Both the position numbers and the translations under genes were made by a program. Positions 13,401-24,470 of a DNA stretch of 64,000 nt are shown piece by piece. Each line of letters starts with the position of its first letter. Positions within the stretch are counted from its first letter, which is position 1. Below the pieces are notes generated by a model. That model saw nothing but the letters and a program-made list of their open reading frames with translations, did no database searches and was not told the origin of the DNA. Source of the DNA: Epiperipatus broadwayi (taxonomy: Eukaryota; Onychophora; Udeonychophora; Euonychophora; Peripatidae). The stretch is from contig JAQFVV010012434.1 in assembly GCA_028023455.1 (NCBI GenBank), positions 5,736,264 through 5,800,263 on the forward strand. The letters run 5' to 3'.

Positions 13401-14130
13401 ACGTGATATAATTAGTCAACGATGACAATAAAATGACTATTTGCGTGAGATGATGATCATCTGATACTTGAACATTGAAACTGATAAGATTGAATTTTGG
13501 CCGAGAAACTTTTCATTTTCTACCATCTCACTCTAACCGCGTATTACACCATATAGAAGATTAGACAACTGATATTGGTCAATAAACAGGCCTCTAAATA
13601 TCTTAAGCGGAAGATAAAAATAAATCAGATGAATTGGAATTAATGAAACATTGATCAATGACCTAACCATAAAACAAAAACACAATTGTAATAGAGTTTA
13701 AATTTGACTCGTAGTGAGGAGGGATATAAACAAGCTCTGCTTATGTTTTTTACTTAGGATTTTTGTAAATTTAAAAATGTAAAATAAATTATTTTTCATC
13801 ATAAAAACATCTTAATATTAATTTAAGTAAAATATTTTCTAAAAATATTTTCGTTAATTAAATCAGGAGAAAATAAATCTATTAAAAGTTTATTTACGAT
13901 GATTAATGTTTCAGTAAATTTTTTTTTTTTAAAATGCCTTTTATATTTTTAAAATTAATAATCTGAGATTATGCACAAAAGTTCATAAGAAAATAGATTT
14001 TTCAATTATATTTTAAAGGTGCTTCGCTATGAAATGCATTTTACTTAGATAATTAAATAATTGATTTTTTTATTGTAATAAGCCGTAAACAAACTCGAGG
14101 TTTACCGTTTTTACCTTCTATTTATAAAAT
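13401..14130. other. AT-rich sequence, no gene seen
   Basis: No coding or structural feature was recognised upstream of the candidate exon. The sequence becomes pyrimidine-rich just before the proposed splice acceptor at 14175-14176. Confidence 0.4.
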
Positions 14131-14176
14131 TTGATGTCAAGAATATCACTCACCGCCTCTACTTTTTTCTTTTCAG

Positions 14177-14240
14177 GTCAAAATCCTCTTTCCAATAGTC
14201 CTTCAAAGAAGAACAGTGAAGATGATGGCATACTCAGCAG
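14177..14240 (+). CDS. Candidate internal exon of a host gene
   Basis: A 64-bp block of balanced composition stands out from its AT-rich surroundings. It is preceded by a strong polypyrimidine tract ending TTTTTTCTTTTCAG (acceptor AG at 14175-14176) and followed by a donor-like AG|GTTTGC after 14240. Read with two bases completing an upstream codon, it encodes QNPLSNSPSKKNSEDDGILS and ends with two bases of an Arg or Ser codon. This hydrophilic Ser/Asn/Lys/Asp-rich peptide is typical of a linker or an alternatively spliced microexon-like segment of a cytosolic or neuronal protein. I do not recognise the protein. No partner exon is evident in the window, so the flanking introns would be long (more than 14 kb upstream, more than 49 kb downstream). 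A chance open block beside a pyrimidine tract remains possible. Confidence 0.45.
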
Positions 14241-14604
14241 GTTTGCAGGGGGTGAAAATTTAGTGTTTTCCCATGTTTATTTTATCCACCAGTTGAGATT
14301 AACTAGAAACTTATTTACCAACCATTAATTAAATGAATAGCTAGCTAGATGCATGCATACCGCCTGTAAAAAAAAGAAATCATATCTACTCAGAATATGA
14401 AAATAATTCAAATTTACCAGAAAATTATGGACATTTTGAACAACAATTAATGAGTTTTAAATATGCATGTATGTATTACAGTGCTAAATGTTATATACAT
14501 ACACGTATATATATATGAGCTGCGTTATTTCTAAAAGTCTGTGATGATGGCATTTTACTTGTAATTATATGTGGAATTCGTTTATAATCTAAAATTAATT
14601 ATTA

Positions 14605-14830
14605 AATGTCTTTAGAAAAAAATCGTACTTAAATTTTAACTTTTTAAACACACTTAACTATTACTATTAGCGCACAGGTTAGTATGTAATACAGAATTTT
14701 GAATAGTATTATTCTCTACTTTTTTCAGGTATTGTTGGTTGACTAATCATGGCACTAGCATATAAATTAAACCTGGTTTATTTAACTCTATGGATACTGA
14801 TTTTAAGGTGATTCTCTATTCAGCTAGGCC
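14605..14830 (-). mobile_element. tRNA-derived SINE family A, copy 1
   Basis: On the minus strand this runs from a degraded tRNA-like head (TTTAATTTATATGCTAGTGCC, a B-box remnant, near 14745-14775) to a 3' tail ending TTTCTAAAGACATTTAAT at about 14605. The same head-to-tail order and the same tail occur at 50210-50430 (minus strand). The body shares CATACTAACCTGTG-type sequence with 48525-48740. It is non-coding and presumably mobilised by a LINE. Confidence 0.6.
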
Positions 14831-14864
14831 TTTGACAGAATAACTTTGTTGATTAGGACATCAC

Positions 14865-15055
14865 ATTAAATTCAATATCCATAAATGCAAATATCACAGG
14901 TTCTATTCTCATACTAGTATTATCACTACTTAGATGAGGAACATCTGAAAAATAAAAGAAAATATTACTACTCAAAATTACATATTATATACTAATATAT
15001 TTGCTATTATTAATTGGTAAATGTATTTGAAAAGTTAAAATAAAGTTTGGATTTT
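14865..15055 (+). mobile_element. tRNA-derived SINE family A, copy 2
   Basis: Begins with a decayed tRNA-like block (AATATCCATAAATGCAAATATCACAGG, with GGTTCTATTCTC as B-box remnant at about 14899) and ends TTTGAAAAGTTAAAATAAAG. The end matches TTTGAAAAGTTTAAATAAAG in the copy at 48525-48740. It lies in inverted orientation to the adjacent copy at 14605-14830. Quoted motifs are imperfect and the copy is old. Confidence 0.55.
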
Positions 15056-15134
15056 TCTAAATACATTTAGAAAATGAATTTTTGTTCTACAATTCAGGCT
15101 TTTCCATATCTGCACTTCTATTTGTAATATTTAG

Positions 15135-15246
15135 AGGGTTTAAACTCAGACTTTTACATGCCCCAACCATCCATGCTATACTTGATCACACACATGTTGT
15201 AAAGATAAATAATCACCAATATACATATTTCATGCCGAACCAGCAC
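15135..15246 (-). mobile_element. Hammerhead SINE, left member of inverted pair
   Basis: Minus-strand copy of the hammerhead/tRNA-like element. Reading from the inner end it has GTGCTGGTTCGGCAT (the stem-II hairpin), GAAA, then TTGGTGA (stem-I strand). A tRNA-like block with box-A-like TAGCATGGATGGTTGGGGC follows, and a B-box-like GAGTTTAAACCC at the outer end (15135-15150). The CTGATGA core is replaced by decayed sequence next to 15246, so the ribozyme is dead. It forms about 110-bp complementary arms with 15303-15440. Confidence 0.6.
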
Positions 15247-15302
15247 TATCTTAATATAAGCTTAGCTTTGATTGTATATATGTGTGGAGATGATAATCTG
15301 GA

Positions 15303-15440
15303 CCAACTGTGCTGGTTTAGCATGAAATACATATATTGGTGAATATTTATCTTTTTGACATGTGTCTGATCAATTGTATCAGTGGTATGAGATAGCATGG
15401 ATGATTGAGGGTCATATGAAAGTCTGAGTTCATACCCCCT
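15303..15440 (+). mobile_element. Hammerhead SINE, right member of inverted pair
   Basis: Plus-strand copy. CCAACTG at 15303-15309 is followed directly by TGCTGGTTTAGCATGAAA, so five bases of the CTGATGAG core have been lost compared with the intact copy at 34158. TTGG, complementary to CCAA, follows the palindromic stem-III region. The tRNA-like segment (ATAGCATGGATGATTGAGGG, then GAGTTCATACCCC) completes the copy. With the left member it makes an inverted repeat with a spacer of about 60 bp. Transcripts through it would fold into a long hairpin. Confidence 0.65.
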
Positions 15441-16110
15441 ATATACTAAATATATTTAATAATTCTAGATAAAAAGAAATTGTCCAATATATAATTACAT
15501 ATAAATACATTATGTAATCAAAACTGTTGGATACATAGACCATAAATATTGAACAGTTTGGCAAAAGCAGATTGATTATACTAAAAATAAAAAGAAATTA
15601 TGCCTTTTGTAATTCTGAAAATTGCTTTAAATTTATCTGGACTACATATCAATAGCAGATCCTAAAACTAATAAATGTGGTAAACCATAAGATCCTTTTA
15701 TTTTTTTATTTATATATCCTATATTGCCAAAAACTATTAGACACTTGGTCATAAATAATAGCTATTGTTTAGATATCTTTAACAAAAGCTTTATTAAATA
15801 ATAAATATTTCTATGAAGATTAAAATTATTTAGAAAAAAGAAATTTTATAAAATATATAAATATTAAAAGAAGTTGTGAGGCAAAATTTTATGTAATCAT
15901 GTGATTAGAGTGGTAGTTAAGGTCAGGAAGTGCAAATTATTTATGAATTTTTGATACTATTTGTAATTCTGATGAGAATTACTTTGAAATTATTAAGATC
16001 TAAAATACCAGTGACTGTATGAACTGTTAATTTTTCATGCATTTGGTTCAATACATTATAAATGCATGAACAACAATTAAATGCCAACAATTAGTATTAT
16101 GGTAAATGTG
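15441..16110. other. AT-rich sequence, no gene seen
   Basis: Nothing was recognised. The left inverted repeat of the mariner relic that follows should lie toward the end of this block, but I could not identify it. Confidence 0.4.
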
Positions 16111-17140
16111 AGGTATACTTCAACATGCTGAGATATAAAATTGGAATGACTAAACTATTGCATCATGATTTTTATGATTTTAAAGTGAGTTTATCTAAAG
16201 GAGAATGTATAAATTGGTCATATTTAGAATTTGGTGCTAAAGCACCATCAAAGGCATCTGTTTTTAGATGGTTTAGAGAAATTTTCAGGGATTGTAGTTT
16301 ACTTTATGATGGCAAACATATGGGAAGGCCTATTATAACAATTATCACCAATATATGGTCCATGTTTGTAAGATGATAATAAATAACAAACAATTCCCCA
16401 CCAAATAATAGACACTGTAGAAATATATAAAATCCTTCATATAAAGTTGATGGTCAAAAAAATGTTTCATGTTGGATTTCACATCAATTGTCTGATGATC
16501 AAAAAGCTAGGCATATGAGAATCAATCAACAAACATTGCAATTATTTGTTGAAGGTGGAACCAAGCCATTTCTAAAATTATAACAAAAGTGATGAAACCT
16601 ACTTTTTTTTACAATGTGCCGACATATCAAGGAAGTAAAATATAGGTGTTTGAAGATACCCCAATGCCAACTATTGTGAAAAAACAATGTTCAATGAAAA
16701 AAGTAGTGTGTGCTATTCTTTACAGAAGTACAGGATTGTTGAAAGCTATTAACCTACAAGGATAGAAACCAACATAGCTTTCTAATACACACACCCTTGC
16801 CTGGCTAAAATTTTCCATGGCCTAACTATAAGGGATTTAATGCTTCATCATGACAATACTTCTTCTTATAGTGATGCAATAACTTTAAATTTTTTAAGGG
16901 ACAATAAGATCAGAGTTATCAAATGCTCATCATGCTCAAGTAAGCTTGCAACTTTTGGTTATTATTCAATCTCAAAAAAATTTATGTGGTCATCATTTTG
17001 CTTCAGAAGAGATGAACATCACTATAAGAATGCTTTGTGACTCCATTATGAAAAAATGAATGATATGAAGCTATCAATGTATAAAAATTCATCTTCAAAA
17101 TTGGATCAATGCTTGAATAGACAAATTTGAACACTCAATA
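16110..17140 (+). pseudogene. mariner-family transposase relic
   Basis: This is a fossil Tc1/mariner cut-and-paste transposase. The first readable piece (16125-16376) carries the paired helix-turn-helix region, seen as FGAKAPSKASVFRWFREI and a GRP box. At about 16440-16560 are remnants of the second helix block. At about 16600-16740 lies the region of the first catalytic Asp (FEDTPMPTIVKKQCSMKK-like, frames shifted). At 16840-17040 is the second catalytic Asp in LHHDNTSSYSDAITLNFL. The third block, normally YSPDLAPxDF, reads CSSKLATFGYY, so the third catalytic Asp is lost. Several stops and frameshifts confirm it is dead. Overall length fits a complete 340-350-residue transposase. The relic's last part is included in a tandem duplication beginning at 16983. 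Confidence 0.8.
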
Positions 17141-18166
17141 TTTTGTGTGTTTAGCTTATATAATTTCCTATATGCCAATAATTTCATAATGATTCTTGCA
17201 ATATATATTTTGTCATCAAAAGGAATTTTGCATCTGATAAATTAAATTGATTGTAGTACTTGTTTGTAGATAATAAAGATAAATAGTTTGAAAGTTGTTC
17301 TGGACAATATTTTAACTTTTTACTTGGGCAGTAAAGAATTCTTGAACATAATTTATTAAACACACATAATGTCCAAAAGGTGATGGGCTGTTCCATATAA
17401 CTATGGTATAAATCGTATGTAATATTTAATTACAAATTTTATTCATTATTTATATTGTGGTTTTGAATTTAAAAAATATATATCTCTAATGTTATTTGAT
17501 GCAAATTGGAGAGAAAACCAATGCATGCATTTAAATAGTTTTAATACAGAGCTTTTATCTTGTTAAGATATTATTATGTAGTCATCATTTTGTTTCAGAA
17601 GAGATGAACATCACTATAAGAATGCTTTTTGACTCCATTATGAGAAAATGAATGATATGAAACCATCAATGTATAAAAATTCATCTTCAAAATTGGATCA
17701 ATGCTTGAATAGACAAATTTTAACACTCAATATTTTGTGTGTTTAGCTTATATAATTTTCTATATGCCAATAATTTCATAATGATTCTTGCAATATATAT
17801 TTTGTCATCAAAAGGAATTTTGCATCTGATAAATTAAATTGATTGTAGTACTTGTTTGTAGATAATAAAGATAAATAGTTTGAAAGTTGTTTTAGACAAT
17901 ATTTTAACTTTTTACTTGGGCAGTAAAGAATTCTTGAACATAATTCATTAAACACACATAATGTCCAAAAGGTGATGGGCTGTTCCATATAATTATGGTA
18001 TAAATCATATGTAATATTTAATTACAAATTTTATTCATTATTTATATTGTGGTTTTGAATTTAAAAAACATATATCTCTAATGTTATTTGATGCAAATTG
18101 GAGAGAAAACCAATGCATGCATTTAAATAGTTTTAACACAGAGCTTTTATCTTGTTAAGATATTAT
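16983..18166 (+). repeat. 592-bp tandem duplication
   Basis: Two adjacent units, 16983-17574 and 17575-18166, align without net offset change and differ at only a small number of positions by eye (for example TTTGTGACTCC against TTTTTGACTCC, CAATATT blocks identical). The unit covers the 3' end of the mariner relic plus about 430 bp beyond it. The near identity means the duplication is much younger than the mariner insertion. Matching open frames on the minus strand of the two units (17184-17396 and 17776-17988) are copies of each other and need not be genes. Confidence 0.9.
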
Positions 18167-19033
18167 TAGATCTAAATCTTTAACCTTTACAATTTAATCT
18201 GTTATAGATCATTATTTTGATAAGTAAACTAGCTTATATGGCAGATAGATCTGGGAATAATATATTAAATTATTGTAAGTGTTAATTTTTGAAAATTGTT
18301 TTTCTATAATATATTTGCATACTATCAAGGGCATATTAAATTCATGCCCTGTAATCTGTTGGTAAGTTGTTATTAATAAGTATAGCTGAATTAAAAGAAA
18401 TATTGAATGTATGATTTATTAATCATAATAATTTTATTAGTAATGGTTAATGTAGAATGAAACCAAAGAGAGGATTAATCAAACATTTTTACGACATCAG
18501 CATTAATTTTGATTAATTTGTACAAGCAGTAAGAATTGTGATTTTTTTGTTTAATTAATTAGTTTGTATAAACTTTTTTTTGGTTCAGGAAATCAATTTT
18601 TATGTACATACCTAAAATAATTTCTAAAAAGGTTATAGAAATAGCTCGAAAATATTATGGAATAATTTCTCATGTTTCACTTTTACCAAGTGGCAAATCT
18701 GTATGACTGAATTTGAGAATCTGCATTATATTTTAACATTGTTTAACATAATAATTAAATTGTCATGATTATTAAATTTAAAAAAAGTTAATACTAAGCT
18801 AATAACAATGAATACAATGGTGATCTAATTGTAAAAGATATTGTTTTTGTAACCTGAAGGTTTTTTTTTACTTCATCTATGTTGATGACTCATCCTAACT
18901 TCTCAGAAGCTTACCCTCAAATGGACTTATCCTTATCTAAATGATTCACTGACCTATCCTTCCAATTGTCCTGTATATGCCATTAAATAATGAAACAACA
19001 ATAAAAGAAAATAGATAATCAATGGCATAATCA
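18167..19033. other. AT-rich sequence, no gene seen
   Basis: No gene. The last 150 bp (about 18880-19000) is less AT-rich. It contains GACCTATCCTTCCAATTG, which is nearly complementary to CAATTGGAAAGCTAGGTC in the following tandem repeat, so it may be the other arm of a foldback element. Confidence 0.4.
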
Positions 19034-19225
19034 GCCAATTGGAAAGCTAGGTCAATAAATCCAATAATTTCCAGTATGATCAGGAATTTCCCAATATATA
19101 TAGGTCTATTTGAGAGAGAAAACATCAGGCCAATTGGAAAGCTAGGTCAATGAATCCAATCATTTCCAGTAGTCAGAGATTTTACAATATATAGAGGTCT
19201 ATTTGAGAGAGAAACATAACATCAG
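19034..19225 (+). repeat. Tandem repeat, two units of about 100 bp
   Basis: Unit 1 is 19034-19138 and unit 2 is 19139-19225. Both start GCCAATTGGAAAGCTAGGTC and end in GAGAGAGAAA and CATCAG, with TTTCCAGTA and ATAGGTCTAT/AGAGGTCTAT between. A partial inverted match lies just upstream at about 18950-18968. This could be a satellite seed or the duplicated end of a foldback transposon. Confidence 0.75.
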
Positions 19226-19989
19226 ATAATTGTCAGATGTTTAAAATTTTAGTATTATGTTTTCCACAATATTTTAGTCTACTGTGAAGCAAGCTTAACC
19301 ATGATACTTGAAACTCTTAGCTACAATCATATCATACCTGAGTATGAGGTAAACCACCCATAGACTGAACTCAACAGAGAAGTCACTGCACTCCTTTATA
19401 AACATACTGCTAATAGCTAAACTTTTGTAATTTACCAACAATAACAGAGGCAAAATATTGTAGGTAAATGTTGTATATATTTGTATTATTATTACATATA
19501 ATATATATTTATATTTATTTCTAGAGTTGTATTATTTTTAAGCGATACTCTGATCATACTACAGTATAAACACAATAGTCTAAACATTCTCCTATTTTTA
19601 TGTAGTTGTTTTTATGAATATATTACAATTTATTAAATATGTTGATATATATCAAAATAGGTATTCAAAGGGTAATAGTATGTTTTAATAAACAAAGTAT
19701 TTTTTACAGTGGTGCAAATTGTTTAAAATAAATACATTCATTACCTTAATTTATTTGAATACAGTTCAAAATCTATTTACACTAATACAAATTTCATTCC
19801 TTTTCTACTAAACCCTAGTTATGCTTTTATGTAGAAATTTTTTTTTATAACATTTTAAATATTTACTTAAAATTTTAAACATAAAATATGCCAATAATAA
19901 TAACAACAATAAATTATATTTCAATAATATATCAATTATATAATAAAAATGTTGATTATATAACATTAGATACACACATTTTTCTATAT
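19226..19989. other. AT-rich sequence, no gene seen
   Basis: No coding frame, RNA or repeat structure was recognised. Confidence 0.4.
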
Positions 19990-20760
19990 ACTAATTCCCC
20001 TCCCCATCTTTAATATATTTTTTAATTTTTTTTTATAATATTGCTTATTTCAATAGGTAAATTATTAAATAATTTAGGAACATAATGATTTTTTATTCTA
20101 GTTCCATATTTATTACAATATTTTAAAAATATGTATATACTCTGTTATAAGGCTTAGACACATTTCAAATTGTTGACTATAAGGTTTCTTGAAAATACTA
20201 TCAATTTTTTCTTCTCTATAATTATATAATCCAGTTGATTGAATACTAAAATATTGTTTTTCCATACAATTTTTTCTCTATTGATATACATTTTTTCTAT
20301 TAGATCAATTATTCTTTTTTACAATAATTCTAATCTATTAATATTAGAAAAGCTTGCCAAACCATAAAAGAATTATATCATATCTCAGTAAAGATTCATA
20401 TAAAGATTTACGTATAACAATAAGAATATTTAAATGAAAAATATCTTTGATTTTGTAGAACATTGTTATAAAATATCTAAATTTATTAATTAGTATGTTT
20501 ATATGATGTTTCTAAGATATTTTTTTCATCTAGCATCATTCCAAGATATCTAATATATTTTATATGTTCTTCTTTTATGCACTCATCAATACATATTACT
20601 TTGTTGTCATATAAACACTTAAGTGAATGCAGATATATATCAATATTTTTATATTTCATGTGAGGAAAGCATCGTAACATATATTTGTTTTTTCTCCATT
20701 TATGGAAAGAGAGCTGCACAGTGAGAATCTGCCATTATGCAGCACCAACACCATAAAGAG
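19990..20760 (-). pseudogene. LINE reverse transcriptase fragment
   Basis: The minus strand reads as the region just after the RT catalytic block of a non-LTR element. KYMLRCFPHMKY is followed by a hydrophobic stretch, then IKYIRYLGMMLDEKN, which matches the widespread (K/R)YLGxxLDxK block of LINE RTs. After a stop at about 20486 the same sense continues as NKFRYF-x-YKIKDIF, then ILIVIRKSLYESLLRYDIILLWFG, the usual following helices. It differs from both other LINE families in the window. Only the C-terminal part of the RT is present, so it is a 5'-truncated insertion. The 3' limit near 19990 is approximate. Confidence 0.65.
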
Positions 20761-21938
20761 CATATAATATTTTGGACTCTGGTTAAATAGTTTATTTAAT
20801 CATTTTTGTCTAAATGGCCTTCATGACTACAATATTTTCCCACTTTTTCAGCCATAAAAAAATTTATCTAAAACTGGTTATAGAAGTCTGATATACTATT
20901 AGTCAACACCAATCAAAGTTTATCAGACAAGTCATGTGCTGCTATAACCAGTAATATGAATTTTTTTTACATAATTGAAGATTTCTATATTATATTAAGA
21001 TTTTTTAAATTAATAGTATAAAGCCAACTCAAATACCTATTAAACACTGATCAGGAACATATCTAGCTATTGATAACTAGAGGATTAAGATTTGACAATA
21101 ATCTGAATTACTTAGATGGGGTTTTGATGTCCAAACAAAAACATAAAAATTAAGAGTGGTTTTATAAACTTACCCAGGATTTAACATAAATATAGCGCAT
21201 TAATTTTTCCTTAAACAAATAAGAGTGAAGTTATAAGTCAAAATTCTTTTATGACTGTTTTATATAGAGACTATATACAAAATAGTTTTTTTAAAAAAGT
21301 CCTTAAATGAATATATAAAGTCTGCCATAGGTAGATAATTATTTATATGCACTCACATACATACACTTGCATACTTAAAATGATTATTTGAAGGCAAAAT
21401 TATTATAAAGTCTGAATTGCACTGCATTGCTAATTAACATAAAGCCAATACAAAAGAGGATTTAGTTAATTAAATTTCTGATAAAATTCAGGATCAAATT
21501 TTAAATATAAAATTGAATGTTATGAATTTATTTAAATAAAATATGAGATGCTACATTTGATGAGATCTCAACTTCTCTCCTGAGCAGCTGATGATGTTAA
21601 GTACATATCCTGTTGGTTGAATTTTTCATCAAATGTTGTTATATATAAAATCATAAGTTTTTATACATTTTTACAGAGCATAAATAAAGTTAGTAGATTA
21701 TATATATATATAGATTTCCATTGGGCCTAAAAACAATCTGTAAGCAATGAGTCATAAATGACAGAACTTTAATTCCCATAGCAATGGTGTTAATGATAAA
21801 TTGGGTCAGCAGAACGAACGGTATTACTTATTTTTATGTATTGACATAATGTGCATATATATGACATATATTTTAAGATTCCATTTTTATTTATAACTAA
21901 TATTTGAACAATTGGCTAATATAAAAATATTTCTTTTT
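20761..21938. other. AT-rich sequence, no gene seen
   Basis: No gene or clear repeat. A locally higher-complexity block near 21560-21620 includes CAGCTGATGATG, but it lacks the other hammerhead elements and was not called. Confidence 0.4.
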
Positions 21939-21963
21939 ATTATTGTTGTTGTTGTTGTTGTTG

Positions 21964-22060
<97 letters not shown>
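21939..22060. repeat. (TTG)n(TTA)n compound microsatellite
   Basis: About nine TTG units are followed by more than thirty uninterrupted TTA units. The purity suggests recent expansion and high length polymorphism. The poly-Asn frame on the minus strand is an artefact of this repeat. Confidence 0.97.
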
Positions 22061-22061
<1 letters not shown>

Positions 22062-22437
22062 TTCAATTAGTAGGGCAGTGGAAAAACTTTGCAATGTTAG
22101 TTAGTCTTTGATACAAACAAAGCTAATCATTAGGTTTGGTTTTAATATAATTTACAATAGAAATTTATATGTATATATATCTTAAAATATGAAATGAATA
22201 TTTTAAAGATTAAAATTACTGGAAAATATGCATATATATATATATGTGTGTATATATATGTGCAATTTTCTATCATACATTTGCTTTAATTGACTATAGC
22301 CTAAGATGTTGTTTTCTCTTCTTTTCTTTTTTGATTTTTATTAGGATGAGGATGGTTGCAATGTCGTTTTTTGATCAAATAAAAGATTCCACTTTCAGGC
22401 CATCAGAAATAGAGATGAAAAACTAGCTCCAACATAC
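22061..22437. other. AT-rich sequence, no gene seen
   Basis: Contains a (TA)n/(TG)n patch at about 22228-22262 and a short open frame without recognisable motifs. This is the target region of the hAT insertion that follows. Confidence 0.4.
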
Positions 22438-22445
22438 ATCTACAT

Positions 22446-22923
22446 CAGGAGTGGGCAAATAGCAGCTCACTAAGAGTTTTTATGTGACCCGCCAAGACAA
22501 TTAGAAAAATCCGCCTTGAACTGATATTCCCTTCCCATGCCCAGCCAAAGATTTGTCTCATATTTTCCACTAGGATGGCTATGTCAATACACATGCACAG
22601 TGTAGATATGATGTGCAATGCTTTGCCAGTGGATCTGGTTAATTTCAATTTTTGTCTTTGCATTAGCAAATATATACATTTCCAACTTTAGTGAAACTAT
22701 GAACCCTCCGAAAAAATGTAAAAATCGGTGATGAATGTTGTGTGCTTAATGAAAAATGGACAAACAAATATTTCTTTGGTAATACAGGGAATAAAGCAGT
22801 ATGTTTATTATGTCATGAAAAAAAGTGTGGCCCTCCGCTAACCTTCGCTTCCATAAAATGGTCCCCGATTCGGTCCTCCACCAACCTCTGTAGCCTCCAA
22901 GTCAAAACAACTGCCCACCCCTG
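22446..22923 (+). mobile_element. Non-autonomous hAT element, ZBED-type remnant
   Basis: A 478-bp element with terminal inverted repeats CAGGAGTGGGCA and TGCCCACCCCTG (one mismatch). It is flanked by a perfect 8-bp target duplication ATCTACAT (22438-22445 and 22924-22931), the signature of hAT transposition. Inside, 22742-22830 encodes LNEKWTNKYFFGNTGNKAVC then LLCHEKK, which matches the BED-type zinc-finger start of hAT transposases of the ZBED/GTF2I-repeat-domain group. It then runs straight into the 3' terminal region. The element is therefore an internal deletion derivative that kept the start of the transposase gene and both ends. It cannot encode a transposase and would need one in trans. 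Its G+C content is clearly above the surroundings. Confidence 0.9.
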
Positions 22924-22931
22924 ATCTACAT

Positions 22932-24299
22932 TGCTACACGGAGCCTTGTAGTAATGGACAATTTGTGATTGAACAGATTTTACCCCCAGACAATAGGTAA
23001 TGGGTTATGAAACCTTTTTTATAATTTCTGTTAACAACATAACTTTGTTACTGCAGTAATGTAATTTTTTGAGCTCACAATAAAATTTCTTGATATAATA
23101 TATATATAATTAACATTGTTAAAAATATATATGATTAGCTTATTTACAACGTATATAGAACTGTATTGTTATTGCTAATCTGTGTGGTTTAATGCAATGG
23201 TCAGTCTCTGGAATCTAAAGCCTTGGATCAATTCTAATTCTGGACTTCCGGCACTGAACTTCTTAAGAATTCTCAAACAATAAAGTCTTTCGATTGTGTA
23301 CTTATTGCTAATTATATAACATTATTTGATAGTACATCTAACTAAAATTAAAATCTTTACAAAACGTTTTAGCTTTTCTCACTATATCCTGCAATTTTTT
23401 TTATAAGACCCTCCTCCCCCAGCTTTTATGAAACTGCGAGATTTTGTTTATGAAGTTCTGTAATTATTTGATCAGGAATTTGACATTTTATAAATAAATA
23501 TTATATAGAAAATAAGTCCCCAAATTCAAGATTTTTCCCTCCTCATTGCTTTATTCGCTTAGAAAGTAATTAAATTGAACTAGTAGTAAAAAAAAAAACA
23601 ACAAACAACCGACAAAGTAAATTTAGCTGAATTCATTATATGCAAACGCATCCAGACATATACTGATAGAAGCACACACGCATGCTAGAATGTAAACTAT
23701 ATCAAATATTTACAATCACATATATATATTTAAAGTGCCTATAAGCACATGCAACTGTGAAATAGTAGATTTAAAATGTGTGTATGAATTTTTGTTTAAT
23801 AATTTTAAAAAATAAATAGTTAAAAAAGATATTTATCAAGAAATAATGTGTGTGCATGTTTTAAACTGAAATTCTAATTCTATTTATAATAGATTGATTA
23901 GTTAGAAGAGCTAAAACTTTGAAGGTCATTCATTTCAATAACTTAAAAGTTTAAGACCGAAAAACTACATACTAATCTTTGGTTAATGTTTCTTTTAAAT
24001 TATATATTTGTGTGAAAATACAGCATTTTCTTTTAGGTTTAAAATATATTGATATTATATGATAAATATAAAAAATGTATTATAAGAACTGTACATTAAT
24101 ATCTGAAATGACAATCCTGAAAATAGCAATTATACTATTATATTACTCACTAAGTTTTGTTTTTGAGCTAACACTATTTTTACGGGTTTTAATTTGTGAG
24201 TTTTTAAATACTTTTATATTAACTTGCCCTCTCTGTGTATGTTTCTGACTGTATATATATTTCTGAATTTTTAACAATGAAAAAAATAGTTCCCATTTA
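22932..24299. other. AT-rich sequence, no gene seen
   Basis: No gene or repeat was identified. Slightly higher-complexity patches near 23160-23290 and 23640-23720 carry no long open frame. Confidence 0.4.
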
Positions 24300-24470
24300 A
24301 AACTTGAATTCATATCTTTACCACTTCCTAAGAAAACTCCTTAACAACTGAGCCAACAAATATTTCATTTGTAGAATAAAATTTTGTTAGTATAGCTGCG
24401 GTGGCTTTTTCACTTCCACAATAAATGTGTTATTTTCACAAAATAATCCCTGCGATCTTTATCAACACGA
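24300..24470 (-). mobile_element. tRNA-derived SINE family B, left of inverted pair
   Basis: On the minus strand the copy contains TTGGCTCAGTTGTTAAGGAG (a good A box, about 24341-24360) and GAATTCAAGTTTT (decayed B box). Its upstream part, 24387-24470, is an inverted copy of 24809-24889, with GTGTTATTTTCACAAAATAA identical in both. It is non-coding. Confidence 0.55.

Noticed and set aside
17184-17988. Two nearly identical 70-codon minus-strand frames
   Set aside because: They are the same sequence repeated by the 592-bp tandem duplication; no domain and AT-rich composition.
21550-21620. Possible hammerhead at CAGCTGATGATG
   Set aside because: No GAAA after a plausible stem II and no complementary stem I.
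21897-22094. Minus-strand frame encoding a long poly-Asn tract
   Set aside because: It is the translation of the TTA/TTG microsatellite with no conserved flanks.
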